Source: an uncultured Caulobacterales bacterium
Lineage (GTDB): Bacteria > Pseudomonadota > Alphaproteobacteria > Caulobacterales > Caulobacteraceae
Length of the DNA: 9,162 bases
Reading direction: 5' to 3'
NCBI GenBank assembly: GCA_903903715.1
Contig: CAIUZX010000026.1
Span: forward strand, 1-9,162
Numbering within the stretch: the first letter of the stretch is position 1; each line of letters begins with the position of its first letter. Below, piece by piece: positions 1 to 6,114 of this stretch. Below the pieces are notes generated by a model. That model searched no databases. It had not been told where the DNA came from and saw only the letters and a list, made by a program, of their open reading frames with translations. Made by a program: the position numbers and the translations under genes.

Positions 1-162
1 AGCGTTGTCGATCGAATCGAACGACCGGAACTGGATCTTCGGGTTGTGCTTGGACAACACCTTGGTGATGGCCGCCGTCAACGTCGTCTTGCCATGGTCA
101 ACGTGACCAATCGTGCCGATGTTGCAATGCGGCTTGTTACGTTCAAACTTTTCCTTGGCCAT
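1..162 (-). CDS. tuf: Elongation factor Tu, N-terminal part (partial)
   Basis: EF-Tu is the GTPase that delivers aminoacyl-tRNA to the ribosomal A site in the cytoplasm. The first 54 residues are present and the rest lies beyond the left edge. The start MAKEKFERNKPH is the family signature, followed by the P-loop (G1) motif GHVDHGKT at residues 19-26, which binds the GTP phosphates. The last visible residues, FDSIDNA, lead into switch I. The ATG ends at base 162 and has a GAAGG ribosome binding site seven bases upstream. It lies 48 bases downstream of tRNA-Gly on the same strand, as tuf follows tRNA genes in the tufB operon of many proteobacteria, so co-transcription with the tRNAs is likely. 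Identity is essentially certain; whether this is the only tuf copy cannot be told from the window. Confidence 0.97.
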   Translation of the reverse strand, partial: MAKEKFERNKPHCNIGTIGHVDHGKTTLTAAITKVLSKHNPKIQFRSFDSIDNA

Positions 163-210
163 TTCAGTACCTTCGCGACGGCGCGTGGGGGTTTAAGGGT
201 GAAGCGGGAC

Positions 211-284
211 TGGAGCGGGTAGCCGGGATCGAACCGGCATCCTCAGCTTGGAAGGCTGCTGCACTACCATTGTGCTATACCCGC
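211..284 (-). tRNA. tRNA-Gly (anticodon TCC)
   Basis: A full cloverleaf can be read on the minus strand. The acceptor stem begins GCGGGTA and closes with TACCCGC. The anticodon loop is CTTCCAA, giving anticodon TCC, and the T-arm contains GGTTCGATCC. The CCA end is encoded (bases 211-213). It is 74 nt with CCA. It sits between tRNA-Tyr and tuf and is probably processed from a common transcript. Confidence 0.97.
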
Positions 285-384
285 CCGCTTGATCTTAAGT
301 CCTTGTAACTTTCCGGAGCGCCGCCCGGGCAGGCGACACGCCGAATTCTTGTAAAGACGTCCCAAAATGCGTGGTTCCCGACAC

Positions 385-405
385 GACGATCGCTTTTGCT
401 TCGTC
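385..405 (-). repeat. Imperfect inverted repeat after tRNA-Tyr
   Basis: On the minus strand, arms GACGA and TCGTC enclose a partly paired interior (GC...GC around AAAA). It begins 12 bases downstream of the tRNA-Tyr CCA end, in the 133-base spacer before tRNA-Gly. It could be a 3' trailer stem used in processing. No T-tract follows, so it is not an obvious terminator. I see no other structure in the 285-417 spacer. Confidence 0.3.
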
Positions 406-417
406 AGGTCAGGCCGA

Positions 418-503
418 TGGTGGAGGGGGTTGGATTCGAACCAACGTAGACATTCGTCGGCAGATTTACAGTCTGCTGCCATTGACCGCTCGGCCACCCC
501 TCC
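418..503 (-). tRNA. tRNA-Tyr (anticodon GTA)
   Basis: This is a class II tRNA with a long variable arm, 86 nt including the encoded CCA (bases 418-420). The acceptor stem starts GGAGGGG and pairs with CCCCTCC. The anticodon loop is CTGTAAA, giving anticodon GTA, and the T-arm carries GGTTCGAATCC. It is the first stable RNA of the leftward tRNA-Tyr, tRNA-Gly, tuf cluster. An intrinsic terminator lies about 50 bases upstream of its 5' end. Confidence 0.97.
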
Positions 504-554
504 GCACCCCAAGCCGTCCGAAACCCGCATAAATACAGGATTGGGACAGCCCAG

Positions 555-609
555 AATAAAAAGACCTCCGATCGCGGCGCGGCGTGCTAGACCCCGTGCG
601 CAATCGGAG
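555..609 (-). terminator. Intrinsic terminator-like hairpin in the tRNA-Tyr leader
   Basis: Read on the minus strand, CTCCGATTGCG (609-599) pairs with CGCGATCGGAG (576-566). This is an 11-bp stem with ten Watson-Crick pairs and one G-U, and a 19-nt loop. GTCTTTTTATT follows immediately. The T-tract exists only in the minus orientation, so it would stop leftward transcription. It lies between the leftward promoter at 629-657 and tRNA-Tyr. It must therefore be an attenuator, the end of a short RNA of about 65 nt, or a block to transcription entering from the right. A second CTCCGAT copy (623-617) could compete for the same 3' arm. Confidence 0.65.
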
Positions 610-628
610 ACCCCAAATCGGAGCGCGT

Positions 629-657
629 CTTATAGTGTCGTCTTTTCGGGAACGCAA
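629..657 (-). promoter_or_regulatory. Sigma70-like promoter facing the tRNA-Tyr/tRNA-Gly/tuf cluster
   Basis: On the minus strand a -35 box TTGCGT (657-652) is separated by exactly 17 bases from a -10 box TATAAG (634-629). Transcription would start near base 622, giving a leader of about 120 nt before tRNA-Tyr. The elements overlap the 5' end of the divergent methyltransferase gene. Expression of that gene and of the tRNA cluster may therefore interfere at this site. The call rests on the sequence pattern alone. Confidence 0.6.
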
Positions 658-1474
658 CGACCGGAAAGGTCCAAAGGGACCATCCGTCGACAGACAGCGT
701 GGACATGTCAGTCCACAGAAGCGATCCGAGCTGCGTCCGCGCTCCGGCGGAGATCCCGATCAGTGGATCTGGGGCTGGCACGCCGTGGCCGCCGCGCTGG
801 TCAATCCGGACCGTCCGGAGCCGAGGCGCGTGCTCGCGACGCCCGATCGCGCCCGTCAGGTCAGCGAGCTTTCGCGCCCCGGACGCGACCGTCTGGATGT
901 CGAGATCGTCGAGCCGGGCGAATTGTCGCGCCTGCTTCCCTCCGGCGCATCACATCAGGGCGTCGCCGTCCACACCCCCGCCCTCGAGCCCGCCGACCTC
1001 TTCGTCTTTGAGGCCGAGCCCCACGGCGTCCTCGTCATGCTCGATCAGGTCACCGATCCGCAGAATGTCGGCGCCATCCTGCGCTCGGCGGCGGCGTTCG
1101 GCGCGAGAGGCGTGATCCTGCAGGACCGCCGCGCCCCGCCCCTCGCCGGCGCCCTGGCCAAGGCCGCCGCAGGCGCCCTGGAGACCACGCCCTGCGTCCA
1201 GGTCACCAACCTCTCCCGCACCCTCGATCAGCTCAAGGCGGCCGGCTGGCGCGCCGTCGGGCTGGCGGGGGAAGCGCCGGACGCGCTGGCTGACGTCCTG
1301 GAAGACACGCCGACCGTGCTCGTTTTGGGCTCCGAGGGAGAAGGCCTCCGACGGCTCGTTGCGGAAAGCTGCGACCGCCTCGCGCAAATCCCTATGCCAG
1401 GCGGGTTTGAAAGCCTCAACGTGGCCTCGGCGGCGGCGGTGGCGCTCTATGCGGCAGGTTTAAAAAAGCATTAA
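635..1474 (+). CDS. rlmB: 23S rRNA 2'-O-ribose methyltransferase, TrmH/SpoU family (RlmB-like)
   Basis: A SAM-dependent SPOUT-class enzyme. RlmB members methylate the ribose of a guanosine in domain V of 23S rRNA (Gm2251 in E. coli). Numbered from the chosen start (279 aa), a basic N-terminal tail is followed by the SpoU substrate-binding domain from about residue 42 (WIWGWHAVAAAL). The trefoil-knot catalytic domain follows, with motif 1 DPQNVGAILRSA (catalytic-type N144 and R150), motif 2 LGSEGEGLR and motif 3 IPMPGGFESLNVASA. The start is uncertain. GTG at 635 has GGAG eleven bases upstream. An in-frame GTG at 584 has no ribosome binding site and would run through the terminator hairpin of the opposite strand. 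The gene is divergent from the tRNA/tuf cluster. Family membership is firm; the exact target nucleotide is inferred from the family. Confidence 0.88.
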   Translation: MSSFRERNDRKGPKGPSVDRQRGHVSPQKRSELRPRSGGDPDQWIWGWHAVAAALVNPDRPEPRRVLATPDRARQVSELSRPGRDRLDVEIVEPGELSRLLPSGASHQGVAVHTPALEPADLFVFEAEPHGVLVMLDQVTDPQNVGAILRSAAAFGARGVILQDRRAPPLAGALAKAAAGALETTPCVQVTNLSRTLDQLKAAGWRAVGLAGEAPDALADVLEDTPTVLVLGSEGEGLRRLVAESCDRLAQIPMPGGFESLNVASAAAVALYAAGLKKH

Positions 1475-1550
1475 ATCTTCACGCGAACGCGATTGATTTC
1501 CGCCGCGCCTTAGGGCTCTGCTAACCGCGGTGGTAGGAGGGCGCGTTACG

Positions 1551-2606
1551 ATGCCGTCACGGGGTGTTGCGTGGTTTCGAAGTCCGACAGCGTTCGCGCT
1601 GGCGGCGGCGACGGTGCTCCTGTTTGGATGCGACCAGCGCCCGTACCCCGCTCCGACTCAGGATCCGGCGCCGTCTACGCCGCCTGCCGAATTGATGGGC
1701 GCCCCCACACCGCCCCCGACCAACCAGACCACCGCCGCACAACCCGAGACGCCTGCGGTCGCTGACACGCCGCCCCCGACGCCGGATCCCCTCCGCGCGC
1801 CGGACGTGTCCATGGCGCCCATTCCCGACCCGCCCTCAGGACCCGTCCGGAAGACGCAAAGCAATCTGCCGCCGCGGCCGGCCTCCACGGTCGAGAGCGC
1901 CAAGCCGGCCACTGAGCACGTCGCCACGCAAAAGCCCGCCATCGTGCGGCAATCGCCGCGACCGGCGGCCCAGCCTGAACAACTGGCGGGGGCCGCGCTC
2001 GAAGGCGCCCCGGTTGCGAAATACGATGATCACGGCCCGAAGCTGGAGGCGTTCCTCGCCGAGGCGCGCAAGGCGCTGCGTCACGGATCGCAGTTGCGCA
2101 CGCCGGCTAAGGCGGAACGCGGACAGAAGGCCAATGTCGCCCTTGTCCTGCCAGCGGGCTTCTCCGAAGCCATCCGCAAGGCGGCGGAAACGAACGGCCT
2201 CATTTCCGCGGGCGCGCCGCTCAATGTCACGGCGGCCCTGACCGCGCCCGGCTTCAAGGTCGAGCCCACGGCGCCCCAGCTTCAGCCGTTGCAGTCCGGT
2301 CAACCCACCGAGTTCCACTGGAGCCTGACCCCTGAGGAGCAGGCGACCAAAGGTCAGATGAAGGCGGCCGTCTGCGTTGAAGCCCCGGCAGGCGCGGAGC
2401 CGATCTGCCTGGGCGACGTGGGCCCCGCCCGGCCGGGCCTGCATGTCAACAGTCAGGTCCTGGGCGTCGCCCTTCTGATCGTGATCATCAGCCTGGTGAT
2501 CGCCTGGCTGGCGCGGGGTCGGCGCACGCCGCCGAGCCGGTCAGCGGCGGCGCGTCGTGCGGCCCGCGCAGCGGCTCTGGAAGACGCAGCGCCCTATTCC
2601 AGCTGA
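1551..2606 (+). CDS. Uncharacterised proline-rich lipoprotein with C-terminal membrane segment
   Basis: I do not recognise a named family. The ATG at 1551 has AGGAGG (1535-1540) ten bases upstream and gives 351 residues. Residues 1-26 are a signal peptide ending LLFG before Cys27, a near-canonical lipobox with Phe at -2. Asp at +2 would, by the E. coli Lol rule, keep the protein in the inner membrane. Residues 28 to about 140 are rich in Pro, Ala and Thr, like a periplasmic spacer. Residues from about 150 to 300 look folded, with a helical stretch and then a beta-rich part holding two Cys twelve residues apart, which could form a disulfide. A hydrophobic helix (about 303-321) is followed by an Arg-rich tail, consistent with a cytoplasmic C-terminus. 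It is 76 bases after the methyltransferase gene and converges with metG. Base use matches its neighbours. An envelope role is inference only. Confidence 0.8.
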   Translation: MPSRGVAWFRSPTAFALAAATVLLFGCDQRPYPAPTQDPAPSTPPAELMGAPTPPPTNQTTAAQPETPAVADTPPPTPDPLRAPDVSMAPIPDPPSGPVRKTQSNLPPRPASTVESAKPATEHVATQKPAIVRQSPRPAAQPEQLAGAALEGAPVAKYDDHGPKLEAFLAEARKALRHGSQLRTPAKAERGQKANVALVLPAGFSEAIRKAAETNGLISAGAPLNVTAALTAPGFKVEPTAPQLQPLQSGQPTEFHWSLTPEEQATKGQMKAAVCVEAPAGAEPICLGDVGPARPGLHVNSQVLGVALLIVIISLVIAWLARGRRTPPSRSAAARRAARAAALEDAAPYSS

Positions 2607-2638
2607 AGCGTGGTGAGCTGAACGGGTAGCGGGGCCGG

Positions 2639-4348
2639 TCAGGCGCCGCCGAACTGCTCGCCCCACTCGGCGATCTGCGTATCCTCGACCTTGCGGAACA
2701 ACACGTCCGGCGTTGACAGCGCCGCGCCGGGCGGAGGGCCCTTGAGGGCCGCGACCACAGCGGCGGCGTCCGGCCACACCTCCAGCGGACCACCCTCCCC
2801 CACCGACGCCGCGATCTTTTCCGCTGCGAAGGGAATGAACGGTCGGGACAGCCGCGCATAGAGCCCCACGAGCCCCAGCGCCGTGCGCACGATCACCGCC
2901 GCGCGGTCCGGGTCGGTCTTGATCGCCGTCCAGGGCGCGGCTTCCTGCAGGTATTCATTGCCCAGCACCCAGGCCTGCCGCAGCGCCTGCGCCGCCTTGC
3001 GCAATTCGAGCCCCTCCAGCGCCTCGGTGAGCAGGCCAACCTGGGCGAGCAGCGTCTCCTGCAGCTTCGTCTCCAGCGGTCCGTCCTCGCCGCCCGACGG
3101 CGAGACGCCGCCGAACTTGCTGTCGGTGAATTTCAGGATCCGGTTGACGAAGTTGCCCAGCACGTCGGCCAGATCCTTGTTTACCACCGACTGGAACTGT
3201 TCCCAGGTGAAGGCCGTGTCGCTCGACTCCGGCGATTGGGCGCAAAGGTACCAGCGCCAGTAGTCCGGGGGCAGAAGCTCGAGCGCCGCGTCCATGAACA
3301 CGCCGCGTCGCTGGGAGGTGGAGAACTTGCCGCCGTACCAGTTGAGCCAGTTGAAGCTCTTCAGCATGTCGACGGTCTTCCAGGGCTCTTCCGACCCCAG
3401 CAAGGTCACCGGGAAGCTGACGGTGTGGAAGGCCACATTGTCCTTGCCCATCACCTCTATGTAGCGGACGTCTTCGGCGCCGGCGTCGTTGCGCCACCAT
3501 CGCCGCCAGTCCCCGCCGGTCGCTTCCGCCCATTCTCGGGTCGCGGCGATGTACTCGATCGGCGCGTCGAACCAGACGTAGAACACCTTTTCCTCAAAGC
3601 CCGGACGCGCAACGCCGTCCTTCGCCACCGGCACGCCCCAGCTGAGGTCCCGGGTGATGCCACGGTCGATCAGGCCTTCATCGAGGAACTTGTAGGCGAT
3701 GGAGCGGGTCAGTAGCGGCCAGTCGGCGTGGGCGTCGATGAAGGCGCGGACCCGGTCCTGGAGCTTCGACTGGAGCAGATAAAGATGTCGGGTGTCGCGC
3801 ACCTCGAGCTCCGTCGAGCCCGAGATCGTCGAGCGCGGATTGATCAGGCGAACCGGATCGAGCAGCGAGCCGCAATTGTCGCACTGGTCGCCGCGGGCGC
3901 GCTCATAGGCGCAGATCGGACAGGTCCCCTCGATGTAGCGGTCCGGCAGGAAGCGCTTGTCCTGCAGAGAATAGACCATCTGGTCCGTCCGCTCCTCGAT
4001 CAGCCCCTGCGCTTCCAGAACGGCGGCGAAGTGCTGGGTCAGCTCGCGGTTCTGCGGACTGGAGGAACGTCCGAACCAGTCGAAGCTTAGACCGAAGGCG
4101 TCGGCGACGGTCCTTTGAAGCGCATGCTGTTCATCGCAATAGGCGCGCACGTCCTGTCCCGCGGCGGCGGCGGCTAGCTCAGCGGGCGTGCCATGCTCGT
4201 CGGTGGCGCAGATAAACAGCACCTCGTCGCCGCGCGCCCGGTGAAAGCGGGCGAAAACGTCTGACGGCAGCATCGACCCGGCCAGATTCCCCAGGTGCTT
4301 GATCCCGTTGATATAGGGCAAGGCCGAGGTGATCAGAATTCGGGGCAT
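2639..4348 (-). CDS. metG: Methionyl-tRNA synthetase (class I, zinc-binding, no C-terminal tRNA-binding domain)
   Basis: Charges tRNA-Met and initiator tRNA with methionine using ATP, in the cytoplasm. It is 569 aa. The class I Rossmann fold starts at the N-terminus with TSALPYINGIKHLGN, whose HLGN (18-21) is the HIGH signature. A zinc knuckle has Cys143, Cys146, Cys156 and Cys159 (CxxC, nine residues, CxxC). WFDAPIEYI (259-267) belongs to the catalytic core. The KMSKS loop reads KFSTS at 341-345. The rest is the helical anticodon-binding domain. The protein ends soon after that domain, so the EMAP/Trbp-like C-terminal extension of the 677-residue E. coli enzyme is absent. The ATG at 4348 has only a weak ribosome binding site. 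It lies downstream of tRNA-Thr on the same strand, and its stop is 32 bases from the converging lipoprotein gene. Confidence 0.96.
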   Translation of the reverse strand: MPRILITSALPYINGIKHLGNLAGSMLPSDVFARFHRARGDEVLFICATDEHGTPAELAAAAAGQDVRAYCDEQHALQRTVADAFGLSFDWFGRSSSPQNRELTQHFAAVLEAQGLIEERTDQMVYSLQDKRFLPDRYIEGTCPICAYERARGDQCDNCGSLLDPVRLINPRSTISGSTELEVRDTRHLYLLQSKLQDRVRAFIDAHADWPLLTRSIAYKFLDEGLIDRGITRDLSWGVPVAKDGVARPGFEEKVFYVWFDAPIEYIAATREWAEATGGDWRRWWRNDAGAEDVRYIEVMGKDNVAFHTVSFPVTLLGSEEPWKTVDMLKSFNWLNWYGGKFSTSQRRGVFMDAALELLPPDYWRWYLCAQSPESSDTAFTWEQFQSVVNKDLADVLGNFVNRILKFTDSKFGGVSPSGGEDGPLETKLQETLLAQVGLLTEALEGLELRKAAQALRQAWVLGNEYLQEAAPWTAIKTDPDRAAVIVRTALGLVGLYARLSRPFIPFAAEKIAASVGEGGPLEVWPDAAAVVAALKGPPPGAALSTPDVLFRKVEDTQIAEWGEQFGGA

Positions 4349-4396
4349 GGGTCGTCCGTGCGAAGAGCGAAGCAGGACGTCGTCTTAGAGACTGTC

Positions 4397-4413
4397 GGGT
4401 TCCAAAAGAACCC
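4397..4413. repeat. Perfect 6-bp inverted repeat in the metG upstream region
   Basis: GGGTTC and GAACCC flank a 5-base spacer (CAAAA), about 50 bases upstream of the metG start. On the minus strand no T-tract follows. On the plus strand a run of T begins about ten bases later, but no plus-strand gene ends here. It could be a hairpin in the metG leader or an operator. Confidence 0.35.
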
Positions 4414-4435
4414 TCAAGCCCCCATTTTTTAATTT

Positions 4436-4453
4436 GCCCTCGGGAGTGAGGGC
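4436..4453 (-). repeat. Hairpin just downstream of tRNA-Thr
   Basis: GCCCTC and GAGGGC enclose six bases, beginning eight bases beyond the tRNA-Thr CCA end on the minus strand. An A-rich run rather than T-rich sequence follows, so it is not a standard intrinsic terminator. A role in 3' processing, or as a boundary between the tRNA and the metG leader, is possible. Confidence 0.35.
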
Positions 4454-4461
4454 GCGGCGCC

Positions 4462-4536
4462 TGGTGCCGGATGAGGGAATCGAACCCCCGACCTTCGGTT
4501 TACAAAACCGCTGCACTACCGCTGTGCTAATCCGGC
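4462..4536 (-). tRNA. tRNA-Thr (anticodon TGT)
   Basis: 75 nt including the encoded CCA (4462-4464). The acceptor stem GCCGGAT pairs with ATCCGGC. The D-arm contains AGCGGTA, the anticodon loop is TTTGTAA with anticodon TGT, and the T-arm contains GGTTCGATTCC. The outermost anticodon-stem pair (27-43) is a G-A mismatch. The gene has its own strong-looking promoter about ten bases upstream of its mature 5' end. It stands alone here, between metG and an uncharacterised gene. Confidence 0.96.
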
Positions 4537-4552
4537 GTCCTGGCGAAGCGGT

Positions 4553-4581
4553 CCTATAGCAACTGCGCGTCGGCCTGACAA
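4553..4581 (-). promoter_or_regulatory. Sigma70-like promoter of tRNA-Thr
   Basis: On the minus strand TTGTCA (4581-4576) is separated by 17 bases from TATAGG (4558-4553). The predicted start near 4546 leaves a leader of about ten bases before tRNA-Thr, as expected for a tRNA promoter. The -35 box lies inside a small inverted repeat (GGCCT...AGGCC, 4572-4586), which is also just downstream of the preceding gene's stop. Confidence 0.7.
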
Positions 4582-4609
4582 AGGCCAAGGCGCATGCTTT
4601 TGACGTTCA

Positions 4610-5734
4610 TCAGGCTGCGAGATCGAAGTCGTCGTTAAACACCAGCCCGCTCTCGAAGTCGGCGAAGATGTCGCACAGCTCTTCGGGCGTCACATTGGCC
4701 AGGCGGTCTCTGGGGAAGCGGAAGCGCCAGAAGCTGACGACGTGGTCGATACCGGCCAGTCGCTCGCCGAGCTGCTTGAAGAGCGTCGGCGCGGTCAGCA
4801 GGAACTCGCGGAAGCCCTTGGCTTTGCCCGACTGGGTCAGCTCGCTGTACGCCGTGTCGTAGATGTCGAGGGTCTGGCGAACCCGTTCGCACGCCATGCC
4901 GACCCGCTTGCGCACCTGGACGCGCCCGGACTCGATGAACAGCCGCGTCTCGTTGTCCCCGGCGGTCCGCGGACGCACGCGATTGATCTCGCTGATCACA
5001 TCCCTCAGGCGCGGCATCAGCTCGGACAGCTGCCACTTGTAATAAAGGAAGGCCTTCCAGCAGAAGATGCCTTCATCGAACTGCTTCACGTCGAGCTGCA
5101 GCACCTGGCGCAGCGGATCGAGGTCGCTGTCGATCTCGCTCGACAGGATCTTGTTCACAAGACGCGTGGAATAGATCGACATCGACGCGTCGTCGCCGAA
5201 CGAGATGTTCACAAGCGGCATGATTTCCTTCTGCACGAAGGAGAACATCCGCGCGACGTCCGCGTCGGCGACTTCAAAATAGCAGCGCGCCGGCGTCAGC
5301 CCCCCGCGCCGCAGTTGCTCACGCAGCAGGAACGGATCCAGCGACGGGATCTCGTCGATGATCTTCAGCATCCGCACGTCGTTCGAGTTCGGCATGCAGG
5401 CCGAGCCGAGGGCGTTTTCCAACAGGTCCTGGAAGCCGATCTGCCCCACGAACATGAAGCGTGCGCCCATCTTCAGGTCGGTGATGTCGATCGGGATCAT
5501 CACCTTGGTCGCCGACGTTCGCGGGCTCTCGAACATGTCGAGTTCATTCGACCGCAGCCGGTGTTTCACAATCATGCTGCGATTGAGCAAGACGTTGTCG
5601 AAGAACGGATTCTGCTTGTATTCCTCGTCGTCGCCGTGCTTGCGATAAATCATCAACAAGTTAAGCACGCGAGCTGTCGAAGCGCTTGTGTGCAGCCGGA
5701 CCAGACTGCGAACGCTGCGGTCATTCGACGACAT
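4610..5734 (-). CDS. Uncharacterised cytoplasmic protein, 374 aa
   Basis: I do not recognise this protein. The reading frame is long, has a codon bias like its neighbours and is surely coding. ATG at 5734 is chosen because GAGG lies about eight bases upstream; an in-frame TTG at 5752 would add six residues. There is no signal peptide or membrane segment. The N-terminal third is basic and mixed (RVLNLLMIYRKHGDDEEYKQ), with MIPIDITDLKMGARFMFVGQ suggesting a beta-rich stretch. The middle is alternating and charged. The C-terminal half, from about residue 220, is mostly helical with Arg-rich amphipathic segments. The C-terminus is acidic. No nucleotide-binding, DNA-binding or catalytic motif stands out. 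It sits upstream of tRNA-Thr and downstream of a small membrane-protein gene on the same strand. A hairpin in its leader (5759-5773) is the only regulatory hint. Confidence 0.85.
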   Translation of the reverse strand: MSSNDRSVRSLVRLHTSASTARVLNLLMIYRKHGDDEEYKQNPFFDNVLLNRSMIVKHRLRSNELDMFESPRTSATKVMIPIDITDLKMGARFMFVGQIGFQDLLENALGSACMPNSNDVRMLKIIDEIPSLDPFLLREQLRRGGLTPARCYFEVADADVARMFSFVQKEIMPLVNISFGDDASMSIYSTRLVNKILSSEIDSDLDPLRQVLQLDVKQFDEGIFCWKAFLYYKWQLSELMPRLRDVISEINRVRPRTAGDNETRLFIESGRVQVRKRVGMACERVRQTLDIYDTAYSELTQSGKAKGFREFLLTAPTLFKQLGERLAGIDHVVSFWRFRFPRDRLANVTPEELCDIFADFESGLVFNDDFDLAA

Positions 5735-5758
5735 GCAAAGTACCTCGACCAAAAGTCT

Positions 5759-5773
5759 GCGCGATCTTCGCGC
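5759..5773 (-). repeat. Perfect 6-bp inverted repeat in the leader of the 374-aa gene
   Basis: GCGCGA and TCGCGC are separated by three bases. On the minus strand AGACTTTT follows, so it could be a short terminator for the upstream small gene. It could also be a leader hairpin 24 bases before the ATG at 5734. The T-run is short and offset by four bases, so the terminator reading is weak. Confidence 0.4.
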
Positions 5774-5831
5774 TTCTCACCTGATCTAACCTCAATAGGC
5801 CTTACAAATGGCTAATAAGGTTGCGGATTAC

Positions 5832-6014
5832 TTAGAACACGCTCCAGACAAAAATGGTGTCGCCCTGGAAGAAAAGCAGACCAAGGCCCGTCAACACGAC
5901 CAGGCTCGCGATCAGTTTGCGGGAACGGCGTTTGCGACCGTAGACGGCCTTGGAACAGAACGCCGGGATGGCGTCCTGCGTGTTGTAGGAGCTCCGACCT
6001 GAAAAGGTGCGCAT
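5832..6014 (-). CDS. Small single-pass membrane protein, 60 aa (hypothetical)
   Basis: A 60-codon frame with consistently G/C-ending codons, as expected for a real gene in this genome. The first 25 residues are polar. A strongly basic patch (YGRKRRSRK, about 25-33) precedes a hydrophobic helix, LIASLVVLTGLGLLFF, near residues 34-49, and a short tail ends the protein. The positive-inside rule predicts a cytoplasmic N-terminus and a periplasmic tail. The start ATG has no good ribosome binding site. It is about 100 bases from both the sdaA stop and the 374-aa gene. The overlapping plus-strand frame has poorer codon bias. No function can be assigned. Confidence 0.55.
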   Translation of the reverse strand: MRTFSGRSSYNTQDAIPAFCSKAVYGRKRRSRKLIASLVVLTGLGLLFFQGDTIFVWSVF

Positions 6015-6114
6015 CTGGTCATGATCCGATTGAGCGTCGGAATCACAACGAAGTCACAAGCGTGTAATTATCGTTAAGTTTTAGGGAAAAAAGCGACTAT
6101 TCTGACCTGACGGA

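Noticed and set aside
264..530. Frames overlapping tRNA-Gly and tRNA-Tyr on both strands
   Set aside because: They consist largely of tRNA sequence; the structural RNA genes explain the conservation.
4385..4588. Minus-strand frame of 67 codons across the tRNA-Thr region
   Set aside because: It runs straight through the tRNA gene and its promoter, and the predicted peptide has no protein-like features.
4742..5815. Long plus-strand frame opposite the 374-aa gene
   Set aside because: High-GC antisense shadow: the His/Arg-rich peptide mirrors the codon bias of the minus-strand gene, which has the better start and a more protein-like composition.
5808..6002. Plus-strand 64-codon frame opposite the small membrane protein
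   Set aside because: Its third-position base use is worse than that of the minus-strand frame, and it has no ribosome binding site or recognisable feature.
6063..6080. CtrA-like box near TTAA repeats
   Set aside because: The spacing and halves do not match TTAA-N7-TTAAC; the AT-rich sequence gives a partial match only.
6080..6114. Possible terminator after sdaA (T-run on the minus strand)
   Set aside because: A run of six T is present but I could not find a stem directly before it, so an intrinsic terminator is not supported.
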